In this document: positions 6,021-13,798 of the stretch, piece by piece
Layout: each line of letters starts with the position of its first letter
Position numbering within the stretch: the stretch's first letter is position 1
Assembly (NCBI GenBank): GCA_027064405.1
Contig: JAMOPP010000035.1
Location: 1 to 17,176 of the forward strand
Length of the DNA: 17,176 nucleotides
Direction: 5' to 3'
Origin: Desulfurellales bacterium
Lineage (GTDB): Bacteria; Campylobacterota_A; Desulfurellia; Desulfurellales; Hippeaceae
Made by a program: the position numbers and the translations under genes
Notes under the pieces: model-generated
Databases searched by the model: none
Seen by the model: only the letters and a program-made list of their open reading frames with translations
What the model was told of the DNA's origin: nothing

Positions 6021-7100
6021 ATGAAAAGGGTTGTTAGTATTATTCTCGTGGTCACAGCGTTGATTTTTGCAATGGATTACACATCCAATGCAAAAGATGC
6101 CAAATTAAAAGCTGCTTTTTTGTATGTTGGACCACACAATGACGGAGGGTGGAGTCAGTCTCACAATGAAGGCCGTCTTTATCTTCAAAAACATATGCCT
6201 GATGTAGAAACAGCTTATTCGGAAACAGTGCCTGAAGGTGCGCCTTGTGAAAAAATCATAAGAGATTATATCCACAAAGGATACAATGTTATTTTTGGAA
6301 CAAGTTTCGGATTTATGGACTCTATGTACAATGTTGCAAAAGATTATCCCGATGTTAAGTTTGAACACTGCTCAGGCTACAAGAGTAGAAAGAATATGGG
6401 AACATATTTCGGAAGAATGTATCAGGCTGACTATCTTGCGGGTCTTGTTGCGGGTATGACAACGAAATCAAATTACATAGGTTTTGTTGCACCATTTCCA
6501 ATCCCTGAAGTAATTAGAGAAATAGACTCTTTTGCTCTTGGTGCACAAGAAGTAAATCCTAAGGTAACAGTGCATGTAATATGGACAAATTCCTGGTTTA
6601 ACCCTATAAAAGAGCGTTCGGCATCTGAAACTTTTATAGCAAACGGTGCAGACATAATAGCAAGCGGATGCGACTCTCCTGCGTCAATAGAAGGAGCCAA
6701 AAAAGCGCACATCTACGCAATAGGATACGATAGAGATATTCATTCAAAGTTCCCAAAAACAGTTTTAACCTCAAGGGTATGGCACTGGGGAACATTTTAT
6801 ACAAAAGTTATGCAAGAGATAAAAAATAAAACTTGGACATCTGCTCCTTATTGGGGTGGATTAAAAGACGGCATAATAAGTCTTGGCAAATTCGGCGACA
6901 ATGTACCTGTAAATATCAAAAAATATGTGGCAAAAAAACAAAAAGAGATAGAAGAGGGTAAGTTTAAGGTATTTGCAGGACCTATCTATAATCAACAGGG
7001 TAAATTAATGGTTAAAAAAGGCGATGAACTTTCCGATAGTAAAAAATTGTCGCTTCAATGGTTTGTTAAAGGTGTTGTAGGAACCATACCTAATAATTAA
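6021..7100 (+). CDS. BMP-family ABC transporter substrate-binding protein
   Basis: This is the periplasmic binding component of the Bmp/PnrA/Med family, whose characterised members bind purine or pyrimidine nucleosides or related bases. The 359 residues begin with a Sec signal of about 24 residues (basic MKRVV, hydrophobic core, then likely cleavage after SNA). No lipobox Cys is visible, so it should be a free periplasmic protein rather than a lipoprotein. The mature start KLKAAFLYVGPHNDGGWSQS matches the family's first strand and its conserved G-W-x-x-x-H/G pattern, and GTYFGRMYQADYLAGLVAG near residue 140 is the family signature stretch. The ATG follows GGGAGGA (6011-6017). It is the first gene of a four-gene importer operon and is followed by a strong hairpin terminator, so it is probably made in excess over the membrane parts. 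Ligand identity cannot be read from sequence. Confidence 0.9.
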   Translation: MKRVVSIILVVTALIFAMDYTSNAKDAKLKAAFLYVGPHNDGGWSQSHNEGRLYLQKHMPDVETAYSETVPEGAPCEKIIRDYIHKGYNVIFGTSFGFMDSMYNVAKDYPDVKFEHCSGYKSRKNMGTYFGRMYQADYLAGLVAGMTTKSNYIGFVAPFPIPEVIREIDSFALGAQEVNPKVTVHVIWTNSWFNPIKERSASETFIANGADIIASGCDSPASIEGAKKAHIYAIGYDRDIHSKFPKTVLTSRVWHWGTFYTKVMQEIKNKTWTSAPYWGGLKDGIISLGKFGDNVPVNIKKYVAKKQKEIEEGKFKVFAGPIYNQQGKLMVKKGDELSDSKKLSLQWFVKGVVGTIPNN

Positions 7101-7108
7101 ATTTTACG

Positions 7109-7142
7109 AAAAAGGCTTAAGGTTTTGCTCTTAAGCCTTTTT
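7109..7142 (+). terminator. Intrinsic terminator/attenuator between binding protein and ATPase genes
   Basis: A perfect 13-bp stem is formed by 7109-7121 (AAAAAGGCTTAAG) and 7130-7142 with an 8-base loop. The descending arm ends in a run of six T, followed by TC. It starts nine bases after the binding-protein stop and ends 12 bases before the likely ATPase start at 7155. The paired A and T tracts mean it could work on both strands. Partial read-through would give more binding protein than transporter, a pattern known for binding-protein-dependent importers. Confidence 0.85.
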
Positions 7143-7154
7143 TCTTATACAAAA

Positions 7155-8678
7155 ATGAACAAAACAGTCGTATTGAAAGCTGAAGGAATAACCAAAAGGT
7201 TTCCTGAGACAATAGCTAATGATAATATAAATTTAGAACTACATAAAGGCGAAATACATGCCCTTCTTGGTGAAAACGGAGCAGGGAAAACTACATTTAT
7301 GAATATGCTTTACGGTATATATATGCCGAGTGAGGGAAGCATATATATAAATGGAGAAAAAGTTGACATAAAAACGCCTTTTGACGCAATTAATTACGGC
7401 ATAGGAATGGTTCATCAGCATTTTATGCTTGTGGAGTCATTAACCGTTTTGGAAAATATTATTCTTGGACTTAAAAATCAAGGTGTAATCATAAATAAAA
7501 CCAAAATAAAAAAAGAGATTAAAGAAATTTCCGAAAGATATTCTTTAAAAGTCAATCCCGAACAAAAAATATGGCAGTTATCGGTCGGCGAACAGCAAAA
7601 AGTTGAAATAATTAAAGTGCTTTTTAGAGGGGCAAATATACTTATCTTAGACGAGCCTACTGCAGTGTTAAGACCTCAAGAAACCGAGCCACTCTTTGAA
7701 ATAATGAGAAAAATGAAGCAAGATAACAAATCTATGTTTTTCATAACTCACAAGCTTGACGAAGTTATGGCTGTATCCGACACAATATCCGTTTTAAGAA
7801 AGGGTAAAGTCGTCCGAACCATTTTAAAAAAGGATACAACAAAAGAAAAACTTGCAGAAATGATGGTAGGAAGAGCGGTTCTGTTTGATTTTAAGAAAGA
7901 AAAAAAGGAAACAAAAGAAAAGCTTTTAGATGTAAGTAATATAGAGGTTTATTCTGATATAGGGTTAAAGATTATAGATAACGCTTCTATGGATGTAATG
8001 AAAGGGGAAATTCTCGGAATAGCGGGGGTTTCCGGGAACGGACAGAAAGAGTTGGTGCAAACAATAGCCGGATTGAGAAAAACTCCAAAGGGCAAAATAG
8101 TGTTCGACAACATTGACATAACGAACAAAAGTCCAAGATTTATAGCAGAATCCGGAATAAATTATATACCTGCAGATAGAATAGGGATGGGTCTTGCTTC
8201 AGATTTATCCTGCATAGATAATGCCATTATGAGAAATTATTACAAAAAACCGATTCTTTCAAAATGTATAATAAACTACAAAAAAGCTAAATCATACACA
8301 GATAAAATTGTTAAAATGTTCAATATAGCCGTTGCGGACATATCATCTCCCATCAAGCTTCTATCCGGCGGAAATATGCAAAAACTACTATTTGCACGGG
8401 AACTGCTTGAAAAACCAAAACTTTTGATAGCATCTTATCCTACAAGGGGCCTTGATTTGGCATCCACGGAATTTGTGAGACTTAAAATGCTAAAAATAAG
8501 AGAAGAGAATATGTCCGTCATATTAATATCTGAAGATTTAGACGAGCTACTCTCCATCTCGGATAGAATCGCCATTATTTACAAAGGTCAAATTATGGGC
8601 ATTGTAGATTCTGATACCGTAAACAAAAATCAAATAGGGCTTATGATGGCGGGAAAAAGATTTAAGGATATACAGTAA
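7155..8678 (+). CDS. BMP-type (nucleoside/sugar) ABC importer ATPase, double-domain
   Basis: This cytoplasmic ATPase powers the importer and has two nucleotide-binding domains in one chain, as in RbsA/MglA and NupA. Starting at ATG 7155 it is 507 residues. Domain 1 has Walker A GENGAGKTT (39-47), the signature LSVGEQQKVEI, Walker B ILILDEPTAVL and the switch His in FITHK. Domain 2 has a degenerate Walker A (GVSGNGQKEL, no GKT), signature LSGGNMQKLLFA, and a Walker B-like LLIASYPTRGLDLAS, so one site is expected to be weak, which is normal for this family. An in-frame TTG at 7125 would add ten residues but lies inside the terminator hairpin and those residues (MLLSLFSYTK) are not family-like, so I reject it. 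No Shine-Dalgarno sequence is visible before 7155. The stop overlaps the next ATG by one base (TAATG). Confidence 0.92.
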   Translation: MNKTVVLKAEGITKRFPETIANDNINLELHKGEIHALLGENGAGKTTFMNMLYGIYMPSEGSIYINGEKVDIKTPFDAINYGIGMVHQHFMLVESLTVLENIILGLKNQGVIINKTKIKKEIKEISERYSLKVNPEQKIWQLSVGEQQKVEIIKVLFRGANILILDEPTAVLRPQETEPLFEIMRKMKQDNKSMFFITHKLDEVMAVSDTISVLRKGKVVRTILKKDTTKEKLAEMMVGRAVLFDFKKEKKETKEKLLDVSNIEVYSDIGLKIIDNASMDVMKGEILGIAGVSGNGQKELVQTIAGLRKTPKGKIVFDNIDITNKSPRFIAESGINYIPADRIGMGLASDLSCIDNAIMRNYYKKPILSKCIINYKKAKSYTDKIVKMFNIAVADISSPIKLLSGGNMQKLLFARELLEKPKLLIASYPTRGLDLASTEFVRLKMLKIREENMSVILISEDLDELLSISDRIAIIYKGQIMGIVDSDTVNKNQIGLMMAGKRFKDIQ

Positions 8679-9736
8679 TGTTTTATTTTGAAAAACGAAA
8701 AAAGATACCGAAAAAACTTCAAATCACAATACCTGTAGTTTCCATACTGATAGGGGTACTGTTCGGAGCTGTCGCAATTTTAATTGTTGGAATAAATCCC
8801 TACACGGTTTATAAGTCCCTATTTTTAAATGCATTCGGAAATTGGTACGCTTTTTCCGAGACGCTTACAGCCGCTACACCGCTTCTTCTGATTAGTGCCG
8901 GCTTAATTTTGGTTTTCAGAATGGGTATATGGAATATAGGTGCATATGGACAATATATAATGGGCGCAATATTTAGTTCATACTTTGCAATTTTTATGCC
9001 TGCTGATATCCCAAAGCCTCTTATGCTCTCTATGATGGTAGTCGGAGGAATGGTTGGGGGAATGATTTGGGCTATTATACCTGCAATTTTAAAGGTTTTT
9101 TGGGAAGTCAATGAGGTTATATCAACCCTGCTTCTAAATTACATTGCACTTTTTGTATTGAAATTTTTGATGTATGGTAGCTGGAAAAATCCCACAAGTT
9201 ACGGTTTTCCTTTATCCAAACCATTCCCCGATTCAGCACAGATGCCAATTATTTTTGAGCATACAAGAATCAGCCTCGGTTTTATTTTTGCCATTTTGGC
9301 TATTATTGCAATATGGTTTATTATATCAAAGACAAAATTTGGCTACGAGGCAAAAATTATAGGCAATAATACAACAACTGCAAAATATGCAGGTATAAAT
9401 GTTGGTAAAAATATAATTATAGCAATGGCGATAAGCGGCGCTCTTGCGGGTCTTGCCGGCATGGTTCAGGTTTCAGGAATTATTCATTTTCTTCAGGTAA
9501 AAATAAACGCCAATTACGGATATACATCAATAATTGTAGCTTGGATATCTTATCTAAACCCGATTGTATGTTTTTTCAGCTCTATTATTTTTGGAGGCAT
9601 TGCATCCGGGGGGTATTCTATTCAAATCAGTATGAGAGTTTCCTACGGAATTGTAGGATTAATAGAAAGCATCGCACTTTTTAGTCTTGTTGGTGCACAA
9701 ATATTTTTAAACTACACTCTAAGGTGGAAAAAATGA
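8678..9736 (+). CDS. BMP-type ABC importer permease, subunit 1
   Basis: This is an inner-membrane permease of the BPD_transp_2 (branched-chain/ribose/nucleoside) family, 352 residues, with about eight to ten hydrophobic segments. After a short basic cytoplasmic start (FEKRKKIPKK) come membrane helices. The family motif appears as MGIWNIGAYGQYIMGA with N86-I87-G88 leading into the conserved Gly-Gln, and the C-terminal part has the long NANYGYTSIIVAWISYLNP loop typical of the YufP/NupB-like partner. The ATG overlaps the ATPase stop, so translation is coupled. It pairs with the next gene to form a heterodimeric channel. The substrate is not determinable, though nucleosides are the best-known cargo of relatives. 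Confidence 0.9.
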   Translation: MFYFEKRKKIPKKLQITIPVVSILIGVLFGAVAILIVGINPYTVYKSLFLNAFGNWYAFSETLTAATPLLLISAGLILVFRMGIWNIGAYGQYIMGAIFSSYFAIFMPADIPKPLMLSMMVVGGMVGGMIWAIIPAILKVFWEVNEVISTLLLNYIALFVLKFLMYGSWKNPTSYGFPLSKPFPDSAQMPIIFEHTRISLGFIFAILAIIAIWFIISKTKFGYEAKIIGNNTTTAKYAGINVGKNIIIAMAISGALAGLAGMVQVSGIIHFLQVKINANYGYTSIIVAWISYLNPIVCFFSSIIFGGIASGGYSIQISMRVSYGIVGLIESIALFSLVGAQIFLNYTLRWKK

Positions 9737-10677
9737 ACAGTATGCATCATTCTGCCATTGTAATTTTACTTCTTTCCAACGCCGTAAAAGCCGGCACCAT
9801 ACTACTCTTCCCTACCATAGGTGAAATATTTACAGAAAGAGCCGGAATATTAAATCTTGGTATCGAGGGTATGATGCTTATAGGAGCTTTTTCCGGATTT
9901 ATGGTGTCGTACATCACTCATAATCCATATCTCGGATTCATGGCAGGTGTTCTATCGGGAGGAATAGCATCACTAATACATGCATTTATCTCAATTACTC
10001 TCAGAGGAAATCAGATAGTAAGCGGACTTGCACTAACAATATTTGGTGCAGGATTTACTACATTCTATGGTCAAAAATGGATAAATATGAATTTGGACGT
10101 TGCACCGCAAAACATACAGCTTCCCTTACTGTCAAAGATACCATTTGTGGGAACTATTTTATTCAATCAGGATATTATAGTTTATTCATCCTATGCTTTA
10201 GTTGCTGTGGCGTGGTTTATTCTTTACAAAACCACAATTGGTATGAATCTAAGAGCGGTGGGAGAAAATGCAAAAGCAGCAAATGCAATGGGTATCAATG
10301 TTTATAAAACTCGATATATATGGACATTTTTCGGTGGATTAATGGCTGGTGCAGGCGGAGCATATTTAACAATAAGCTATGCTCCTTTTTGGCTTGACGG
10401 CATAACAGCAGGAAGAGGCTGGATAGCCATAGCACTTGTAATTTTTGCTATGTGGGACCCGCTGAAGGCTATATTTGGCGCATATCTATTCGGTAGCATA
10501 AACGCTCTGCAGTTTCAGTTGCAGGCACAGGGCACAACCATACCTTCGGCTATTCTCAATATGCTTCCCTATCTTGTAACATTTATTGTTATAGTTTTGA
10601 GTAGCATTATTGTTAAAACAAAACATATACAGCCGCCAAAAGAACTTGGTGTACCCTATTCAAGAGAAGAAAAATAA
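9733..10677 (+). CDS. BMP-type ABC importer permease, subunit 2
   Basis: This is the second inner-membrane permease of the importer, 314 residues from ATG 9733, with hydrophobic helices throughout. The hallmark RAGILNLGIEGMMLIGAF (N41-L42-G43-I44-E45-G46) is the strongly conserved signature of the YufQ/NupC-like partner and of BPD_transp_2 permeases generally. A second conserved stretch, GRGWIAIALVIFAMWDP, lies near the C-terminal third. I chose 9733 rather than the in-frame GTG at 9724 because AAGGTGG (9721-9727) is then well placed as a ribosome binding site, the ATG overlaps the previous stop as ATGA, and the coupling pattern matches the rest of the operon. The GTG start would add only three residues. 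No terminator is evident after the stop. Confidence 0.88.
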   Translation: MNSMHHSAIVILLLSNAVKAGTILLFPTIGEIFTERAGILNLGIEGMMLIGAFSGFMVSYITHNPYLGFMAGVLSGGIASLIHAFISITLRGNQIVSGLALTIFGAGFTTFYGQKWINMNLDVAPQNIQLPLLSKIPFVGTILFNQDIIVYSSYALVAVAWFILYKTTIGMNLRAVGENAKAANAMGINVYKTRYIWTFFGGLMAGAGGAYLTISYAPFWLDGITAGRGWIAIALVIFAMWDPLKAIFGAYLFGSINALQFQLQAQGTTIPSAILNMLPYLVTFIVIVLSSIIVKTKHIQPPKELGVPYSREEK

Positions 10678-10811
10678 AACAGAGTGCAATTAGTTATGAA
10701 GTGGATAAGCTTAATTTTAACTTTTGCAATAGAATCAGACAGTTGCATAAAAAACACCATTTAAAGATATACCAAAATTTGATTAACACAAAAACAACAA
10801 TGTATATAAAT

Positions 10812-10850
10812 TATCGAGTGAATGGTAATCGATTGGAATGCTATCGATAA
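10812..10850 (+). repeat. Three ATCGA-centred repeats phased at 15 bp, with outer inverted ends
   Basis: TATCGA (10812-10817), AATCGA (10827-10832) and TATCGA (10842-10847) begin exactly 15 bases apart. The first two share further matches (TG and A at equivalent positions). The outer ends also form an inverted pair, TTATCGA (10811-10817) with TCGATAA (10844-10850). The cluster lies just upstream of the candidate rpsF promoter. It could be a regulator binding array. It does not match the DnaA box TTATCCACA well. Confidence 0.4.
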
Positions 10851-10868
10851 AGTTATGATATTTTTACA

Positions 10869-10897
10869 TTGCTTTTTGTGATAAATTTAAGTATTAT
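10869..10897 (+). promoter_or_regulatory. Candidate sigma-70 promoter for the rpsF operon
   Basis: TTGCTT (10869-10874) and TATTAT (10892-10897) are 17 bases apart. The hexamers match consensus at 3/6 and 5/6. A start site a few bases downstream would give a leader of roughly 55-60 bases before the rpsF ATG. It is the best-spaced candidate in the 283-base gene-free stretch before rpsF, but in such AT-rich DNA it needs transcript mapping. Confidence 0.4.
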
Positions 10898-10913
10898 GCG
10901 AGGTTTGAAAGTC

Positions 10914-10940
10914 CTTGCTTTTCTAAAATGAAAAGCCAAG
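10914..10940 (+). promoter_or_regulatory. Leader hairpin just before the rpsF ribosome binding site
   Basis: CTTGCTTTTC (10914-10923) pairs with GAAAAGCCAAG (10930-10940) with a single bulged C and a six-base loop. The hairpin ends five bases before the AAAAGGAGG sequence. It contains no CCG in a loop or bulge, so it does not match the known S6:S18-binding leader motif. It may still influence rpsF translation. Confidence 0.35.
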
Positions 10941-10960
10941 AGTCCAAAAGGAGGTTTTTG

Positions 10961-11323
10961 ATGAATTATTACGAACTACTGTATATTGTTCAGCCGACTG
11001 TTTCAGAGGAAGAATTAAAGTCGGTTATGGATGATATCGGTGAAAGAATTGGCAAAGCCAAAGGGGAAATTTTAAAGAACGAGGTTTGGCAAAAAAGAAA
11101 TTTAGCCTACCCTATTAAAAAATTTAAACAGGGATACTACATCCTCGTTCACTACAAAGCAGAAAGCCAGGTTCCTAAAATTATTGAGGAAAGGCTTAGA
11201 ATTGTAGAGAATGTTTTGAGGTTTATGCATACAAATATGCTTGATAAGGATATAGCCAAATATCAACCGAAACCTAAAAACGCCGAGAATACAGAGGAAC
11301 AGGTCGATGGCAAACCTGAATAA
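10961..11323 (+). CDS. rpsF: 30S ribosomal protein S6
   Basis: S6 sits on the platform of the small ribosomal subunit and binds together with S18. The 120-residue protein opens with MNYYELLYIVQPTVSEEE, the standard S6 start, and contains the WQKRNLAYPIKKFKQGYYILVHY core of the ferredoxin-like fold. The tail is acidic and Lys/Pro-rich (KPKNAENTEEQVDGKPE). I set the start at ATG 10961 because AAAAGGAGG (10946-10954) lies six bases upstream and the protein then begins like other S6 proteins. The in-frame ATG at 10928 would add 11 residues that encode the leader hairpin and the ribosome binding site. It is the first gene of the rpsF-ssb-rpsR-rplI-dnaB group and overlaps ssb by 17 bases. Confidence 0.97.
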   Translation: MNYYELLYIVQPTVSEEELKSVMDDIGERIGKAKGEILKNEVWQKRNLAYPIKKFKQGYYILVHYKAESQVPKIIEERLRIVENVLRFMHTNMLDKDIAKYQPKPKNAENTEEQVDGKPE

Positions 11324-11711
11324 AGTATTTCTTATGGGAAACTTGACAAGAGACCCTGAGCTACGCTTTACACCGGGCGGACTTGCCGTTGCCAACTTCG
11401 GTATAGCGGTGAATACACCGATTGGAAAAGACGAACAGGGCAACAGAAAACAAGAGGTTCTGTTTATTGATGTGGTATCTTTCGGCAAACAGGCGGAAAC
11501 TATTGCTGAATACTTCAAAAAAGGCACGCCTATTTTTGTTGAGGGAAGATTAAGATACAGAACTTGGGAAGATAATAACGGAAACAGAAGAAGTAAACAT
11601 GAGATTACCTTAAATAATTTCCAATTTTTATCTTCCGGTAAGTCCAAAAATTCTTCGGACTTCTCCAACGATGTTGAATCAGGGACCGAAGATGACGATA
11701 TACCATTTTAA
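11307..11711 (+). CDS. ssb: Single-stranded DNA-binding protein
   Basis: SSB protects single-stranded DNA during replication, recombination and repair and recruits partners through its C-terminal tip. The 134-residue protein starts MANLNKVFLMGNLTRDPELR, the classic OB-fold opening, and contains FIDVVSFGKQAETIAEYFKKG and VEGRLRYRTWEDNNGNRR, covering residues about 1-108. A short acidic linker leads to the terminal DDDIPF, the conserved interaction tip, so the protein is complete. It is shorter than E. coli SSB (178) because the linker is reduced. The ATG lies within the rpsF coding region. The gene order S6-SSB-S18 is widespread in bacteria and suggests joint control with ribosomal proteins. 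Confidence 0.97.
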   Translation: MANLNKVFLMGNLTRDPELRFTPGGLAVANFGIAVNTPIGKDEQGNRKQEVLFIDVVSFGKQAETIAEYFKKGTPIFVEGRLRYRTWEDNNGNRRSKHEITLNNFQFLSSGKSKNSSDFSNDVESGTEDDDIPF

Positions 11712-11725
11712 ATTAGGAGGCAAAA

Positions 11726-11986
11726 ATGGCTGAATATAAGAGAAAAAAAAGATTTTTTAGATATCCGAAAAAGAGATTTTGCTATTTCTGTTCTAACAAG
11801 ATAAATGAAATAGACTACAAAGATGTGAATATGTTATCAAAATACATAACGGACAGATATAAAATAATAGGCAGAAAAACAACAGCAACATGCGCAAAAC
11901 ATCAAAGAATTTTAACTCAGGCAATTAAAAAAGCCCGCGTTATGGCTCTTTTACCTTTTACTGTTGACAGAAAATTAAAAGGATAG
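11726..11986 (+). CDS. rpsR: 30S ribosomal protein S18
   Basis: S18 partners S6 on the 30S platform. The 86-residue protein is of normal length, highly basic, and contains FCYFCSNKINEIDYKDVNML followed by the conserved LSKYITDRYKIIGRKTTATCAKHQR and ITQAIKKARVMALLPF-type region (here LTQAIKKARVMALLPFTV). The N-terminal CxxC (C20, C23) together with a later Cys is a pattern seen in zinc-binding (C+) S18 variants; whether zinc is bound here cannot be shown. The ATG is preceded by TAGGAGG (11714-11720). Fourteen bases separate it from ssb and ten from rplI. Confidence 0.96.
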   Translation: MAEYKRKKRFFRYPKKRFCYFCSNKINEIDYKDVNMLSKYITDRYKIIGRKTTATCAKHQRILTQAIKKARVMALLPFTVDRKLKG

Positions 11987-11996
11987 GGAGGATTAA

Positions 11997-12452
11997 ATGA
12001 AAATAGTACTTCTTGAAGATATAGATAATTTGGGCTATGCCGGCGATACAAAAGATGTAAAAGCTGGATATGCAAGAAATTTTCTCATACCTAAGAAAAA
12101 GGCTTTAAGAGCAACAAAAGCAAATATAAAGCTTATAGAGGCAAAAAGAAAAAGCATTATGAAAAAGGTTGAGAAAATAATGGAAGATGCAAAGGCTATT
12201 CAATCATCATTAAACAATGTTTCAATAGAAATAGAAGCAAGAGCCGGAGAAAAGGGCAAACTTTTCGGTTCTGTAACTTCGGCGGATATTTATGAAAAAC
12301 TCAAAGAATTGAACGATAAAGTGGACAAAAAAGATATCAGACTTCCTGAAGGTGGCATTAAAACTGTCGGAGAGCATAAAGTCGAAATTGCAATATACAG
12401 AGAGATTAAAGCAGTGGTTAAGGTTATCGTAAAAGCTGCTAATGAAGAATGA
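11997..12452 (+). CDS. rplI: 50S ribosomal protein L9
   Basis: L9 is a two-domain 50S protein that binds 23S rRNA near the L1 stalk and reaches across to neighbouring ribosomes. The 151 residues begin with MKIVLLEDIDNLGYAGDTKDVKAGYARNFLIP-type sequence (quoted in part: GDTKDVKAGYARNFLIPKKK), the signature N-terminal domain. A long central helix (about 42-75) follows, and the C-terminal domain is recognisable by EKGKLFGSVTSADI. The ATG follows GGGAGGA (11987-11993). The last 11 bases overlap dnaB, giving translational coupling between a ribosomal protein and the replicative helicase. Confidence 0.97.
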   Translation: MKIVLLEDIDNLGYAGDTKDVKAGYARNFLIPKKKALRATKANIKLIEAKRKSIMKKVEKIMEDAKAIQSSLNNVSIEIEARAGEKGKLFGSVTSADIYEKLKELNDKVDKKDIRLPEGGIKTVGEHKVEIAIYREIKAVVKVIVKAANEE

Positions 12453-13791
12453 AAAAATACTTAGATCTTACCCCCAAGCAATAGAGGCTGAGAGGGCACT
12501 TTTATGCGCCCTCTTCCTCGACAATTCCAAAATAGGTGATGTTCTTGAAATTGTAGATACCCCTCATTTTTATGATGAAAAAAATGCGGTAATATTTGAA
12601 ACCCTTAAATCACTTTACTCTGAAAGTATTCCCTTCGATATAATAACCGTAACAAACTCTTTAGAAGAAAAAGGATTAATAGAGGGCGTAGGCTCATCTT
12701 ATATAGCAAGTTTAATAGATTACCTTCCTGCTCCCGCAAACGCTCAATACTATGCAAAAATAATCCACAAAAAAGCCGTTTTAAGAAAACTTATAAGCAT
12801 ATCTTCCGAAATTGCAAATATATGTTATGATGAGCCTGAAGATATTGAAGAAGTCTTAAATATGGCTGAAAAGAAAATATTCGATATATCAAGCAATAAA
12901 ACGAACCGCTATATCTCTTTGGAGGAATCGGCGGATGAAACGGCAGAGTATCTGGAGGCTTTAAGAAAAAGACAAAACACAATAACCGGCGTACCCTCAG
13001 GCTTTAACAAATTAGATGAAAAAACAAACGGTTTCCAAAAAGGAGACTTGATAATAATCGCTGGACGACCAAGTATGGGTAAAACGGCTTTCGCTATAAA
13101 TGCATCTTTAAATGCCGCAGTAAAACACTCGAAAAATATAGGAATTTTCAGCCTTGAAATGACATCAAAACAATTGATTTTAAGAATGGTCTCTTCTTTA
13201 TCTAATGTTGATATGTATCGTTTAAGAACCGGTTTTATAAACAATGAAGAGTGGGATAAGGTTGTTGAGACTCTCGATAAATTAAAAAAAGTTAAGGTTT
13301 ATATAGATGATTCATCTTTAGTTACATCTATGGATATCAGGACAAAAGCAAGAAAAATGAAAATAGAAAGAGATATAGATATGCTCATTATAGATTATCT
13401 GCAACTTATAGAAGGACGCACATCTGCAGGAAATAGAACACAGGAGGTCTCTGAAATTTCGAGGTCTCTTAAAATACTTGCCAAGGAACTCGATATTCCT
13501 ATTATTGCCCTTTCGCAGCTTAACAGGGGTGTTGAGTTGAGAGATGATAAGCGCCCGGGGATGGCTGATTTAAGAGAATCCGGAGCAATAGAACAGGACG
13601 CAGATGTAATTATGTTTATATACAGAGATGAGGTTTATAACAAAAACAAAGAAGATAACAAGAACAAAGCGGAAATAATAATAGGAAAACAGAGAAACGG
13701 ACCAATCGGAACAGTGAATCTACAGTTTACAAAAGAAATTGCCACCTTTAGGAACTTAGAGCAGGAATTTCAGGAAAAATACTACCAATAA
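12442..13791 (+). CDS. dnaB: Replicative DNA helicase DnaB
   Basis: DnaB is the ring helicase that unwinds the replication fork. The 449-residue chain has the normal N-terminal domain (YPQAIEAERALLCALFLDN through the PANAQYYAKIIHKKAVLR linker region) and a RecA-like C-terminal domain. Walker A is GRPSMGKTAF (208-217, K214), the EMTSKQLILRMVSS segment follows, Walker B is MLIIDYLQLI (D318), and the arginine-finger region is KQRNGPIGTV near the C-terminus. It is uninterrupted, with no intein. The ATG lies inside rplI and has no strong Shine-Dalgarno, which fits coupling. Only seven bases separate the stop from uvrA. Length and motifs are all standard. Confidence 0.97.
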   Translation: MKNEKILRSYPQAIEAERALLCALFLDNSKIGDVLEIVDTPHFYDEKNAVIFETLKSLYSESIPFDIITVTNSLEEKGLIEGVGSSYIASLIDYLPAPANAQYYAKIIHKKAVLRKLISISSEIANICYDEPEDIEEVLNMAEKKIFDISSNKTNRYISLEESADETAEYLEALRKRQNTITGVPSGFNKLDEKTNGFQKGDLIIIAGRPSMGKTAFAINASLNAAVKHSKNIGIFSLEMTSKQLILRMVSSLSNVDMYRLRTGFINNEEWDKVVETLDKLKKVKVYIDDSSLVTSMDIRTKARKMKIERDIDMLIIDYLQLIEGRTSAGNRTQEVSEISRSLKILAKELDIPIIALSQLNRGVELRDDKRPGMADLRESGAIEQDADVIMFIYRDEVYNKNKEDNKNKAEIIIGKQRNGPIGTVNLQFTKEIATFRNLEQEFQEKYYQ

Positions 13792-13798
13792 TTAAATA

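Noticed and set aside
7125..7154. TTG start adding ten residues to the importer ATPase
   Set aside because: The TTG is in the loop of the terminator hairpin and the extra residues do not resemble the family's N-terminus. ATG 7155 gives a normal start.
10811..10850. DnaA boxes or a replication origin near rpsF-dnaB
   Set aside because: The repeats read TTATCGAGT, TAATCGATT and CTATCGATA, which do not match TTATCCACA, and no dnaA or other origin gene is adjacent.
10928..10960. Upstream ATG extending ribosomal protein S6
   Set aside because: It would translate the leader hairpin and the AAAAGGAGG ribosome binding site. ATG 10961 gives the standard S6 beginning.
11102..11668. 188-codon reverse-strand open frame opposite rpsF and ssb
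   Set aside because: It lies wholly opposite two well-identified genes and its peptide is low-complexity Leu/Phe/Ser-rich, as expected from an antisense shadow.
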